64,000 nucleotides of DNA from Termitidicoccus mucosus. GTDB lineage: Bacteria > Verrucomicrobiota > Verrucomicrobiia > Opitutales > Opitutaceae. The stretch is taken from contig NZ_CP109796.1 in assembly GCF_038725785.1 (NCBI RefSeq), forward strand, positions 7,316,501-7,380,500. The letters are read 5' to 3'. The stretch's first letter is position 1. Every line of letters starts with the position of its first letter. A model generated the notes under the pieces. The model ran no database searches, was not told the DNA's origin, and saw only the letters and a program-made list of their open reading frames with translations. Of the stretch, positions 42,589 to 52,713 are shown piece by piece. Made by a program: the position numbers and the translations under genes.

Positions 42589-44660
42589 ACCCGACCACCG
42601 CCCGCCGCCTGTTCCGCCGTGTCTGCCTCCGCGTTTGCGCGCGGACGGCGAAATGGCTTCCGCTCCTCGTTTTCGCCGCGCTGCCCGTCCTCCCGGCCCC
42701 CGCCGTCGCGGCCCCTCGCGACGACACGCTGCCGCTGAAATCCGCCGCGCCGCGCGGGCTCGGCCCCGTCGCGGTGCGCGACACGCTCACGCACGTGGTT
42801 CTCGGCACGGCGCGCGTTTACGGCTCCGCGCAGCCCGACCTGTTTGTCCTCGGCGGCAGAAAGCCCGTCACCGTCAATCTCTTCAAATGGCTGCGCACCT
42901 CCGACGACGGCGCTCCCGTCTTCGCTCCCCCGGTGCAAGTCGAGGCGCCCTTCAGCGCCCGCGCCTTCGTTTTCCAAACGCCCGACGGAGTCACGCACGC
43001 GCTCTGGCATTCCGGGAAAGAGGTGCGCCGCGCCGTGTTCGATCCGCGCGCGCTCGCGTTCATGCCCGCCAACACCATCGCCCTTCCCGACCTGCCGGCG
43101 GGCATCCAGGGCGTCGCCGCGCTGCCCAATCCCGACGGCTCCTGCGAACTGATCCTCGAATTCAACGGCGACAGCACCCCGAAAGGAAACACCGGCAAAA
43201 ACGCCTCTTCGCCCGACTGGCGCCCCTACGATGCCGCCGGCATTTCCACGCAGGGCATGCGCTACCGTTTTCTCGCCGCCGCGCACATCGAATCGCCCGC
43301 CGCCACCGCCGCGACCCATGTCCGCCAGATTTCTCCCACGCGCCGCGAGGTGTATTGGGGCATGCACCAGATCACGCCCGTCGATCTCGGCGACGGACGC
43401 GAACGGGGCCTCGTCACCGGCGGGCGCCTCGGTGTGTTCACCTATTATCCCAACGCCGATCCTTCCGGCCTCGTCACGCCGCGCCGCGCGTTTGTCGTCG
43501 GCCGCGACGGCAACATCCTTCGCCACCCGAGCGTCTCCGCCGGAGTGATGGCGTATCCCCGGCATGGCGCGGCAGACCAAGCGGGCGGCCGCGGCCTCAG
43601 CGACCTCATCGCCGCCGGCGAGGGCGGACTATATTTCTACAAGTTTACCGGTGAGTTCACCACCGCCGGTTCGCCCATCTACGAAGACCCCTCGCCGCTC
43701 CTTCAGGAAAACGCCGACCTTTACGCCGGCACGCTCCCCGCGCCCAGCGTGTGCGACTGGGACGGCGACGGTGTGCTCGATTTCCTCGTCGGCAACTCGG
43801 AGGGCTTTGTCCTCTTTTTCAAAAACATCGGGACCAACGCCGCCCCCGCCTTTCTTCCCGGCGAACGCATGCGGGCCGCCGGGCGCGACATCCACCTCCA
43901 GGCCGGCTACTCCGGCAGCGTGCAAGGCACGCCCGAGGCGCGCTGGGGCTACAACTCGCCCACGGTCTTCGATTGGAACGGAGACGGCCTTCCCGACATC
44001 ATCATGGGCGACATCACCGGCAACTACACCCTCTACCTGAACCGTGGCGCGCCCGGCGCGCCCAGGCTCGACGCCGTGCTCCCGCTCTACTGCGACGGCC
44101 TCGACCTGCACGGCACCTGGCGCTGCCGCGCCGCCGTCGCGCGCCTCGGCGGCCGCATCGCGCTCGTCATCGTGGACGGCGACGACCAGTTCCACCTCTA
44201 CTGGCGCATCGACGACCGGAACGTCGCCGACGGTGGCAAACTCACGCTCGCCGACGGCTCCCTCATCGACACCAGTTACGATCCCGCCGGAGGCACGGGC
44301 CGCTGCAAACTCTCCTTCTTCGACGCCGACGCGGACGGCCTGCCCGACCTCGTCATCGGCACCGGACGCCGCTCCGCGATTCCCGACAAGAAGCGCGGCT
44401 GGCCCATGCCCTCGCTCGGCCAGCGCACGCTCGGCACCCCGCTGCTCATGCGCAACACCGGCACGTTGGAAAAACCGGTCTTCGCGACGCCGGTCCCCTT
44501 TGTCCACAAAAGCATCGGCGTCATCCAGCCCGGCGGGAGCCACGAGCGAGGCGCGGTGCTGACGGAACTCGGCGGCGACGGCCCGAATCTCCTCACGGCC
44601 AACGAAGGCGGTCAGCTATTCCTCTACCTCGGAAAAAACTTCAAGGCCCGCGAACCGTAG
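42585..44660 (+). CDS. FG-GAP/VCBS repeat protein, paralogue of the preceding N-terminal half
   Basis: This 691-residue exported protein (signal region LPLLVFAALPVLPAPAVAAP) has the same order of motifs as the first 670 residues of its neighbour: TLPLKSAAPRGLGP, WDGDGVLDFLVGNSEGFVLF, GYSGSVQGTPEARWGYN, WNGDGLPDIIMGDITG and LYWRIDDRNVADGGKLTLAD. It ends (LYLGKNFKAREP) where the neighbour enters its proline linker. The start ATG overlaps the upstream TGA (ATGA), implying translational coupling. It probably binds ligand or partners at the cell surface; no enzyme active site was seen. The pair likely arose by tandem duplication with gain or loss of the GH29 module. Confidence 0.85.
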   Translation: MNPTTARRLFRRVCLRVCARTAKWLPLLVFAALPVLPAPAVAAPRDDTLPLKSAAPRGLGPVAVRDTLTHVVLGTARVYGSAQPDLFVLGGRKPVTVNLFKWLRTSDDGAPVFAPPVQVEAPFSARAFVFQTPDGVTHALWHSGKEVRRAVFDPRALAFMPANTIALPDLPAGIQGVAALPNPDGSCELILEFNGDSTPKGNTGKNASSPDWRPYDAAGISTQGMRYRFLAAAHIESPAATAATHVRQISPTRREVYWGMHQITPVDLGDGRERGLVTGGRLGVFTYYPNADPSGLVTPRRAFVVGRDGNILRHPSVSAGVMAYPRHGAADQAGGRGLSDLIAAGEGGLYFYKFTGEFTTAGSPIYEDPSPLLQENADLYAGTLPAPSVCDWDGDGVLDFLVGNSEGFVLFFKNIGTNAAPAFLPGERMRAAGRDIHLQAGYSGSVQGTPEARWGYNSPTVFDWNGDGLPDIIMGDITGNYTLYLNRGAPGAPRLDAVLPLYCDGLDLHGTWRCRAAVARLGGRIALVIVDGDDQFHLYWRIDDRNVADGGKLTLADGSLIDTSYDPAGGTGRCKLSFFDADADGLPDLVIGTGRRSAIPDKKRGWPMPSLGQRTLGTPLLMRNTGTLEKPVFATPVPFVHKSIGVIQPGGSHERGAVLTELGGDGPNLLTANEGGQLFLYLGKNFKAREP

Positions 44661-44680
44661 GCCGCACCCCGTTTTGTCGG

Positions 44681-44820
44681 GAGCAACTCAAAGTGATGTC
44701 ACCGCCGGAATCTTTCCTCTTTATTCTTTCTCTTTCCTCTTTCTCCCTGCCCGTGCCTGACGAAAGATAAAGATAAAGAGGAAAGAAGAAAGAGGGAATG
44801 ACACAACTTTGAGTTACACC
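44681..44820. repeat. CTCTTTCTTC-family inverted repeat with conserved ends, copy 2
   Basis: The outer ends are inverted copies of ACTCAAAGT and TGTCA (44686-44701 and 44799-44815). Inside are pyrimidine-rich (TTTCCTCTTTATTC) and purine-rich (AAAGATAAAGAGGAAAGAAG) arms around a loop with CCCGTGCCTGACG. It lies between the FG-GAP gene and serA. The right half matches 63931-63997. Confidence 0.8.
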
Positions 44821-44902
44821 CCCGTTTCGTCCCGCCTTCAAAAACCTCCTTGCGCCGCGTCCCCGGAAGTTGTTCGCTCGAAATTCCTTTTCACTTTTTC
44901 CC

Positions 44903-46492
44903 ATGAAAATCCTAGTCGCCGACAAGATATCGCCCAAAGGAGTCGAATACCTGCGCAAACAGCCGGGTTTTGAAGTCATCGAGGCCTACGGTTCCTCTCC
45001 GGAGAAAGTGCTTGAGCTGGTCAAGGACGTGCACGCCATCGCCGTGCGCTCGGAAACGAAGATCACGCGCGAAGTGTTCGCCGCCGCGCCGCTCCTCAAG
45101 GTCGTCGGCCGCGCCGGTGTCGGCGTGGACAATGTCGATGTCGAGGCCGCCACCGAGCACGGCGTCGTCGTGATGAACACGCCCTCGGGCAACACCATCG
45201 CCACCGCCGAGCTCACCTTCACCCACATCCTCTGCGGCTCGCGCCCCGTCGCCCAGGCCGCCGCCTCCATGCGCGAGGGCAAGTGGGACCGCAAATCCTT
45301 CAGCGGCGTCGAGCTTTTCCAAAAAACCCTCGGCATCGTCGGGCTCGGCCGCATCGGCGGCGAGGTCGCCAAGCGCGCCATCGCCTTCGGCATGCGCGTG
45401 CTCGCCTACGACCCCTATCTCGCGCCCAGCCGCGCCAAGGCCATGCAAGTGGAGATCGCCACGCTCGACGAAATCCTCGCGCAGGCCGACTACATCACCG
45501 TGCACATGCCGCTCACGGACGACACGAAATACATGATCGACGAGGCCGCGTTCGAGAAATGCAAAAAAGGCCTGCGCATCTTCAACTGCGCCCGCGGCGG
45601 CATCATCAAGGAAACGGCCCTCCTCGCCGCGCTCAAATCCGGCAAGGTCGCCGCCGCCGGCCTCGACGTGTATGAGGACGAGCCGCTGGCCAAGGACAGC
45701 GAATTCCGCCAGCTTCCCAACGTCGTCCTCACGCCGCACCTGGGCGCGTCCACGAAAGAGGCGCAGGAATCAGTCGGCATCGAAATCGCCGAGCAGATCG
45801 CCGACGTGCTCGGCGGCGGCGTCATCCGCAACGCCGTCAACATGCCCTCCATCGACGCCGCCGCGCTCAAGACGCTCGGGCCCTATCTCGACCTCGGCTC
45901 CAAGCTCGGCACGCTGGTCCAGCAGATCTCCCCGAAGCAAATCGCCTCGCTGCGCATCACCTATTGGGGAAAAATCGTCGAGCTCGACGCCAATTCCATC
46001 ACCCGCGCCGTGCAGCGCGGCTTCCTCCGCAACATCAGCGGCGAGCAGGTCAACTTCGTCAACGCCCCCGTGCTCCTCAAGCGCCTCGGCATCCAGGCGG
46101 ACGTCACGAAATCCAACACCGACAGCGGCTACAGCGAGCTCATGGCGGTCGAGGCGGTCGCCGCCGACGGGAAAACCTATTCCGCGCAAGGCACGCTCAT
46201 CGGCAAGGGCAACCAGCCGCGCATCGTCGGCATCAACGGACGCGAGGTCGAAATCGCCGCCGTCGGCAAACTGCTCGTGATCGAGAACGAAGACCTGCCC
46301 GGCATGGTCGGCACCATCGGCACGCTGCTCGCGAAGGACAAGGTCAACATCGCCGACATGTCGCTCTCCCGCCTCACGCCCGGCGGCATCGCCTACATGC
46401 TGGTGCGTGTTGACACCGAGCCGGGCCCCGCCGCCCGCGACGAAATCAAAGGCAACCCGCTCGTGAAATCCGCGAAGTTCGTGCAGCTCTGA
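44903..46492 (+). CDS. serA: D-3-phosphoglycerate dehydrogenase
   Basis: This 529-residue long-form enzyme catalyses the first step of serine synthesis in the cytoplasm. The N-terminal substrate domain starts KILVADKISPKGVEYL. The NAD-binding motif is GIVGLGRIGGEVAKRA. Conserved catalytic stretches are FNCARGGIIKE, YEDEPLAKDSEF and LTPHLGASTKEAQ (active-site His). An intervening domain (about 310-450) and a C-terminal ACT domain (about 455-529, VIENEDLPGMVGTIGTLLAK) allow serine feedback in many homologues. The ATG at 44903 is favoured over an upstream start at 44870. An intrinsic terminator follows 38 bp after the stop. Confidence 0.96.
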   Translation: MKILVADKISPKGVEYLRKQPGFEVIEAYGSSPEKVLELVKDVHAIAVRSETKITREVFAAAPLLKVVGRAGVGVDNVDVEAATEHGVVVMNTPSGNTIATAELTFTHILCGSRPVAQAAASMREGKWDRKSFSGVELFQKTLGIVGLGRIGGEVAKRAIAFGMRVLAYDPYLAPSRAKAMQVEIATLDEILAQADYITVHMPLTDDTKYMIDEAAFEKCKKGLRIFNCARGGIIKETALLAALKSGKVAAAGLDVYEDEPLAKDSEFRQLPNVVLTPHLGASTKEAQESVGIEIAEQIADVLGGGVIRNAVNMPSIDAAALKTLGPYLDLGSKLGTLVQQISPKQIASLRITYWGKIVELDANSITRAVQRGFLRNISGEQVNFVNAPVLLKRLGIQADVTKSNTDSGYSELMAVEAVAADGKTYSAQGTLIGKGNQPRIVGINGREVEIAAVGKLLVIENEDLPGMVGTIGTLLAKDKVNIADMSLSRLTPGGIAYMLVRVDTEPGPAARDEIKGNPLVKSAKFVQL

Positions 46493-46530
46493 GCGCACAA
46501 GCCCCCGGACAGAAGCAAAGGCAACCTCTC

Positions 46531-46562
46531 AAAACGCGGCCGGCAGCGGCCGCGTTTTTTTT
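46531..46562 (+). terminator. Rho-independent terminator of serA
   Basis: A perfect stem AAAACGCGGCCG and CGGCCGCGTTTT with a 4-nt loop runs into an 8-T tract, 38 bp past the serA stop. Confidence 0.92.
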
Positions 46563-46582
46563 ACGACTGCCGATTTTCCCGC

Positions 46583-46647
46583 TGGAGGGACGGCCTCCGT
46601 GCCGTCCTCGTTCCCCTGCGGCGGACGGCACGGAGGCCGTCCCTCCA
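46583..46647. repeat. Dispersed repeat family B, complete hairpin
   Basis: Perfect 25-bp arms (46583-46607 and 46623-46647, TGGAGGGACGGCCTCCGTGC and on) flank a 15-nt loop. One arm also occurs at 30623-30647; decayed relatives lie at 52556 and 63814. It sits between serA and the citrate synthase gene, after the serA terminator. Confidence 0.85.
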
Positions 46648-46775
46648 AAAATCGAAAGGCGAAGGGGGCTGGAATGACCGCAGCCGCGCCCCGCCTGTTT
46701 AACGCGCGTTAAAATCGCAATCTTCGCAACAAGTTTTCTTTGCAAGTCTCTTGTTTCCACTCACGCTCATGGCCT

Positions 46776-48074
<1,299 letters not shown>

Positions 48075-48267
48075 GGCTGCCCTCCGCGGCATGAGTCCGC
48101 TCTTCCGCCGCGCCGCATCCGCCCCGCGGCGGTTGCGAAGCGCGGTGGTTTATTGACTGATGGGACGCCGCCGCTCCGCCGCAGGCATCCGCGCGACATC
48201 GGTTATACCCTTTGCGAACTGAAATGGCATTTTTGAGCCACTCGCCCCGCGCCGCCATCCCCAAAAA

Positions 48268-48290
48268 CATGGGCGGGGACGCCCATGCCA
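48268..48290. repeat. Solo arm of the GGGCGGGGACGCCC repeat
   Basis: CATGGGCGGGGACGCCCATG plus CCA is the exact reverse complement of the arm at 63841-63863. It is itself palindromic at its core. Confidence 0.6.
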
Positions 48291-48602
48291 CGCCACCCGC
48301 CGCCTTCCGACTGCGCCGCTAGGGCGACAATCTTGTCCGCAACGGGTATTATTGGGTTCAAATTTATCGGGACATCGGCATGGGGCGCGTCAGGGGCTTG
48401 TCTCGCCTCCCCGTCGGATAAAACCCGCCTCATTGGAAATCGGACTGTAATATAATAAAAAATATTTCGCTGCTTTCAGGCACGGGCGGATCGAAATCAG
48501 TTCTCCTGGCGAATTACGGGACCGGGTTTTCGGCGATTCTCCATATAGGCGGCTCAGTATGTAAATAGACGCGTTTGTATATTATTTATATAATTAGGCA
48601 TT

Positions 48603-48678
48603 ATTAATACGATCGTGTTAGTAATGTTTCCTCCTGTATTTTGCAATTGCCCTAATGTATTAGTTTCAATATACTAAT
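48603..48678. promoter_or_regulatory. Candidate operator dyads upstream of the TetR-containing cluster
   Basis: ATTAATACGATCGTGTTAGT (48603-48622) is symmetric at 16 of 20 positions around CGATCG. ATTAGTTTCAATATACTAAT (48659-48678) has perfect 6-bp ends. Both reuse TTAGT half-sites in an AT-rich stretch. They could bind the TetR protein encoded 630 bp downstream; this is inference. Confidence 0.35.
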
Positions 48679-48888
48679 GGATTCATTGCATCTTATTTAT
48701 AAAATGGAGTGGAGTTGCCATGGCGGTTCTATTCATCGCAGGATGAGAAGGATCATTTTTATGGAAAAAATGTTTTATTTTTTTGGGAAAAGAATATCTG
48801 ATTATCGACTCAAATATAACCACTGATGGATGTCGCGCGCCGCGTTGTATCCGGCCGGGCAGTCATCTTCGCCAAGAGACAACTCAAG

Positions 48889-49128
48889 ATGCCAGAAAAG
48901 GACATGAACGCCACCTCCTCCAACACGCTGCCGATGGTCCGTTATTCTTTTGTCGTTCGAGGACGCATGGAAGGCGGATATCAGGTGCAAATCAGAGGAC
49001 GCGTTTATGCCAGAAAGGAATCCTATTATCAGGCGCAGGCGTTTGCCTATGATTCCATACTAAGGTCGATACCCTCTTTTCAGCCGGACGAAGATGATGC
49101 CATCGCATTAAAAATGCTTAAAAGGTAA
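48889..49128 (+). CDS. Small hypothetical protein
   Basis: This short frame encodes 79 residues from the ATG at 48889 (or 74 from 48904; an open frame also reaches back to 48826). The product begins MPEKDMNATSSNTLPM. A mixed beta-alpha segment follows (VRYSFVVRGRMEGGYQVQIR then GRVYARKESYYQAQAFAYDS). It ends with an acidic-then-basic tail (FQPDEDDAIALKMLKR). I do not recognise a family. Codon use is acceptable and the protein is not low complexity, so it may be real. It stands alone between the AT-rich region and the TetR gene, same strand, 180 bp from the latter. A role with the regulator is possible but unsupported. Confidence 0.45.
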   Translation: MPEKDMNATSSNTLPMVRYSFVVRGRMEGGYQVQIRGRVYARKESYYQAQAFAYDSILRSIPSFQPDEDDAIALKMLKR

Positions 49129-49308
49129 AAAATCAGTAATAGGCTGCGGGTAATAAATTCATCGTTTCATCATCTTACCAATTAAATTAATCTCTTAACT
49201 GGCTAATTTTCGGTTGGACTGGAAAGTCGATCTTCCTTTTGCAGATCAAGCACGGAAACCCCTGAGCATACTCCTAATTGAGGGCCGCAAATCGAGCATA
49301 GCAACGTC

Positions 49309-50112
49309 ATGAAACGCGAAAATGAGCCAGCATCACAGATGGAAAAGACGACGCGCCCGCGACGTCTCAATCGCTCCGGCGTGCGGGCGCGGGCGCAGAT
49401 ATTACTCGGTGCCTGCAAGGTATTTGCCATCAAGGGATACGGGGATGCCAGCATCCGCGACATCGCCAACGAGGCCGACGTGATTTTCGGCTCGGTGATC
49501 TATCATTTTGGGTCCAAGGAAAAACTGTTTATCGAAGCCGTGCGGCGTTATTTCCTCGGCGCTCCGCCTCTGGTCAACTGCTACAATCCTGTCTTGGAAC
49601 TCGGCGGCGCGCCCTCGCCGCAGGAGGTGGCGGACGCGATCCATGAAACGGTGCGGCAGTTGATTGCGGCGATTCATGCGCCCCAAAGCCCGGAGTTTTT
49701 GAACGGCCTGATCCTGCGAGTGCTGGCCGACGGGCACAAGGGGGCGCAAACATTGATCCTGGAGCATTTTGCGCCGTATCAATACCGGGTGATGAATGTG
49801 CTGGCTCGGGTTTGCCCCAATCGCATCGAACGGGATTTGCACGCCTGGTTCGACCTGTTTTGGGCGCAATTTTTTTATCCGATCACCACCCGCTCGCTCC
49901 GGCTGCTCGATCATGGCAGGGAACGCTATTCCGAGGAATGGCTTCGCTATGTATCGCACCGGATTGCCTGGTATCTCTGCATGCCGCTCGGCCTCCCCGA
50001 GCCGACCGGACGAGTCGACCGGCCGGTCAGGGACTCAATCAAGGCGCGGGCGGCCGCCCGCGCCTTGGGCGACGACTACGGTCCGGGTGCCGGTGCTCCA
50101 TTCGCCCGATGA
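49309..50112 (+). CDS. TetR/AcrR family transcriptional regulator
   Basis: This 267-residue protein has a basic N-terminal extension (TTRPRRLNRSGVRARAQ). A TetR helix-turn-helix follows (about 23-80): ILLGACKVFAIKGYGDASIR, then DIANEADVIFGSVIYHFGSK with EKLF. The C-terminal ligand/dimer domain (about 90-235) is helical, with QEVADAIHETVRQLIAAIHA. It probably represses a nearby gene in response to a small molecule; the ligand is unknown. The stop overlaps an ATG of the receiver-like gene (ATGA at 50109-50112), so the two may be co-translated. AT-rich dyads upstream could be its operators. Confidence 0.9.
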   Translation: MKRENEPASQMEKTTRPRRLNRSGVRARAQILLGACKVFAIKGYGDASIRDIANEADVIFGSVIYHFGSKEKLFIEAVRRYFLGAPPLVNCYNPVLELGGAPSPQEVADAIHETVRQLIAAIHAPQSPEFLNGLILRVLADGHKGAQTLILEHFAPYQYRVMNVLARVCPNRIERDLHAWFDLFWAQFFYPITTRSLRLLDHGRERYSEEWLRYVSHRIAWYLCMPLGLPEPTGRVDRPVRDSIKARAAARALGDDYGPGAGAPFAR

Positions 50113-50561
50113 TGATGCCGCCCGCGTGCATTTGTCGGGTTTTCCCCTTTATGCCCAAATCCCCATCGAACTCAATGGTCCCAGAACGGACCCTGCTGCT
50201 GGTTGACAGCGATCAATGTTACCGGGATGCCGTGCGCACGGCGTTCGAGCAATATGGTTACACCGTGAAGTGCGCCCGTGGCGGCGTGCAGGCGCTGGAG
50301 TTGTTGGAGAGCCGCGAGGGTGCTGCGGTGCAGATGACGATTCTGGCGCTGGAGCTTGGCGATATTGATGGCGGAGCCACCGCGGTCCGCATCCATGCAT
50401 TTCGTTCCGACATACGGGTGTTTATCATGTCCGAATTCGTGGACGAAGTCATGGTGGACGACGGGCTGGGCGGCCCCCCAATCGAATTTCTCCGCAAGCC
50501 GCCGTCGCCCGCGGATTTGGTCGTCTCCGTGGGGCGGATATTGGCGGGCGGCGTGTGCTGA
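50109..50561 (+). CDS. Receiver-like protein apparently lacking the phospho-acceptor Asp
   Basis: This single-domain response-regulator-like protein has 150 residues from 50109, or 136 or 128 from the ATGs at 50151 or 50175. The conserved core begins TLLLVDSDQCYRDAVRTAFE and keeps the acidic pair (DSD). IFMS/T-type and Lys positions appear as VFIMSEF and FLRKPPSP. Where the phospho-acceptor Asp is expected, the stretch reads MTILALELGDIDG, which aligns alanine to that site. It has no output domain. It may work as a phosphorylation-independent protein-interaction module or be decaying. It overlaps the TetR stop by 4 bp if the first ATG is used, and converges on the SLC13 gene. Confidence 0.75.
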   Translation: MMMPPACICRVFPFMPKSPSNSMVPERTLLLVDSDQCYRDAVRTAFEQYGYTVKCARGGVQALELLESREGAAVQMTILALELGDIDGGATAVRIHAFRSDIRVFIMSEFVDEVMVDDGLGGPPIEFLRKPPSPADLVVSVGRILAGGVC

Positions 50562-50574
50562 TGAATATCTCTTG

Positions 50575-52410
50575 TCAAAGTGGAAACATCCACGGCACCA
50601 GCAGCACGCTGGCCACCAGCACCAGCAGGGTGAACGGCACGCCGATTTTTACGAAGTCCCAAAAACGATACTGTCCGGGGCCGAGCACGAGGGTGTTTAC
50701 CGGCGACGAGACCGGCGTCATGAAAGCCGCCGATGCCGCCAGCGCCACGATCATGGCGAAAGGCATCGGCGAGGCGCCGACCCGGCCGGCCAGGCTGAGC
50801 GCGATCGGCGCCATCAGCACGGCGGTGGCCGTGTTGGAGATGAACAGGCCGATCAGGGCGGTCAGGACGAACAGGCTGGCCAGGAGCATGTGCGGGCCGG
50901 CGTCGCCGAGCAGGTTGAGCAGGCCGTTGACCGCGAGCTCGACGCCGCCGGTTTTCTCCAGCGCGAGGGCGAAGGGAATCATGCCGGCGATCAGGACCAG
51001 GCTCTGCCAGTTGATCGACTTGTAGGCGCTGTCCATGTCCACGCAGCGAAACAGCCCCATGAGCAAACAGGCGCCGAGGGCGGCCACGACATTGGGCACG
51101 ACCCCGGAGATCATCAGCGCGACCATGACGGCGAGGCTGAGCAGCGCCCAAGGGGCCTGCTTCAGGGCCGGGGCCACCTCGTCAACCTCGGCGGGCAGGC
51201 TCAGCACGATGAAATCGTGGGTCAACGGTTGCAACTGGCGGATCGATTTCCACGGGCCGATCACGAGCAGGGTGTCGCCCATGCGGAGCTTTTCCTCCAG
51301 CAAGGCGCCTTGCATCGCCGTGCGTTCCCGGCGCAGGCCGACGACGTTGAGATTGTGTTTTCGCCGGAGGCCGAGTTCGAGCACGGTCTTGCCGATCAGG
51401 CCCGAGTCCGGCGGCAGGGCGATTTCGGCCATGCCGACCTCGCGTGACTGGTCGGTGAAATAACTGCCGCGCAGGGGCAATGGTTCGAGTTTCAGGCGGG
51501 CGCGCATCTCCGCGAGGTCAACGCCGGGCTCATGCACATCGACCAGCAGGATGTCGCCCGCGAGCAGTTCGGTGTGCGCGTGCGGCGTGAGCAGCTCGGT
51601 CTGGAACCTCAGCCGCAGTTGCCGCTCAATGCCCACGATGTTGGCCTTGTATTGGCTCCTGAGGTTGAGATCCAGCAGCGCCTTTCCGACCAGCGGCGAA
51701 TCGTCGCCGATGCGCAGGCGATGTTCGCGTCCGGCCAGCTTGTACTCCTCGATCAAGTCATGGAGCTTGCGGCGGGCGCCACCGTCGCGCGCGGGGTCGT
51801 CTCTCACCGTCAGCCAGCGGCGGGCCACCAGCATGTAGCCGACGCCCATCAGCAGGATCACCACGCCGATGGGCGTGAAGCTGAAGAAGCTGAAGCCGGC
51901 GAAACCTTCGCGCTTGAGCGTGCTGTCCACCACCATGTTCGGCGGTGTGGCCACCAGTGTCATCATGCCGCTGATCAGGCCGGCAAAACTCAACGGCATC
52001 ATCAGCCGCCCGGCCGGGATGCGCAGCCGCGCCGCCACGCTCAGCACGACGGGGATGAAGATGGCCACGATGCCGGTGGAGCTCATCACCGAGCCCAGCC
52101 CGGCGACGGACAGCATCAGCAGCACGAGCAGCCGGGTCTCGCTGTTGCCGGCCTTGCGCACGAGCCAGTCGCCGAGCCGGTAGGCGACGCCGGTGCGGAC
52201 GAGTCCCTCGCCGATGACGAACAGCGAGGCGATCAAGACCACGCCCGGATCGCTGAAGCCCGCGAGGGCCTGCGGCATGGTCAGAATTCCGGAGAGCGGG
52301 AGAACGAGGATCACCAGCAAGGCGACGACGTCCATGCGCGGCTTGTTGGCGATGAACAGCCCCATGCAGGTCGTAAGCAGGGCGAGAACGAGGATAAGGT
52401 CGGAATTCAC
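50575..52410 (-). CDS. SLC13/DASS-type permease with two internal RCK_C (TrkA_C) domains
   Basis: This inner-membrane carrier has 611 residues. About five N-terminal membrane segments (to about 185, LMLSVAGLGSVMSSTGIVAI and ISGMMTLVATPPN) are followed by a cytoplasmic insert (about 215-400). The insert has two TrkA_C/RCK_C domains, LVGKALLDLNLRSQYKANIV and LIGKTVLELGLRRKHNLNVV. A second membrane half ends FMTPVSSPVNTLVLGPGQY. The duplicated SSTG/SSPVN-like loops are the family substrate sites. Homologues move sulfate, dicarboxylates or other anions; the substrate here is unknown. The start is probably GTG at 52410, since upstream residues are not membrane-like and no ATG fits. It converges on the receiver-like gene (13-bp gap). 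Confidence 0.85.
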   Translation of the reverse strand: MNSDLILVLALLTTCMGLFIANKPRMDVVALLVILVLPLSGILTMPQALAGFSDPGVVLIASLFVIGEGLVRTGVAYRLGDWLVRKAGNSETRLLVLLMLSVAGLGSVMSSTGIVAIFIPVVLSVAARLRIPAGRLMMPLSFAGLISGMMTLVATPPNMVVDSTLKREGFAGFSFFSFTPIGVVILLMGVGYMLVARRWLTVRDDPARDGGARRKLHDLIEEYKLAGREHRLRIGDDSPLVGKALLDLNLRSQYKANIVGIERQLRLRFQTELLTPHAHTELLAGDILLVDVHEPGVDLAEMRARLKLEPLPLRGSYFTDQSREVGMAEIALPPDSGLIGKTVLELGLRRKHNLNVVGLRRERTAMQGALLEEKLRMGDTLLVIGPWKSIRQLQPLTHDFIVLSLPAEVDEVAPALKQAPWALLSLAVMVALMISGVVPNVVAALGACLLMGLFRCVDMDSAYKSINWQSLVLIAGMIPFALALEKTGGVELAVNGLLNLLGDAGPHMLLASLFVLTALIGLFISNTATAVLMAPIALSLAGRVGASPMPFAMIVALAASAAFMTPVSSPVNTLVLGPGQYRFWDFVKIGVPFTLLVLVASVLLVPWMFPL

Positions 52411-52555
52411 GGGAGATATAAATCGGACGCGGAAGCGTGCGGGAAAACGAAAAGTAAATAGAAAACCAGAAGGCGAGGCGTGAAACACCAAAAAAGGGGA
52501 TTCCGCGCCGTTTTCAGCGATCTCGCCGGGAAGCGGCCCTCCACCCAAAGTCTCA

Positions 52556-52590
52556 TTTTGGAGGGACGGCCCGGAGGCCGTTGCTCCAAA
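52556..52590. repeat. Degenerate family B hairpin
   Basis: TTTTGGAGGGACGGCC and GGCCGTTGCTCCAAAA form an imperfect hairpin related to 46583-46647. It lies in the 366-bp gap 52411-52776, which otherwise holds no gene. Confidence 0.6.
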
Positions 52591-52713
52591 AAGACAGGGG
52601 CGTTAAAATTATTGGCCCCGGCACGTGTCAACGATTGACCAATTCGGCCCTTTTCCGGGTGAATGTCCCGCCTATGGTCGGGATGGTTCATGGCCCCTGT
52701 TCTCCCCTCGCTC

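Larger units (their letters stand above)
48075..48888. other. 814-bp intergenic region, AT-rich in its second half
   Basis: I see no credible gene. The first part is GC-rich and holds a solo repeat arm (48268-48290). From about 48430 the base composition drops sharply in GC compared with all flanking genes. Here lie CGATCG-centred and TTAGT/ACTAA dyads that could be operators. The region may be the promoter area of the small gene and TetR gene, or recently acquired DNA. Confidence 0.4.

Noticed and set aside
48203-48433. A short minus-strand frame in the gap after the citrate synthase gene
   Set aside because: It has no motif, spans a dispersed repeat arm and has no ribosome-binding signal.
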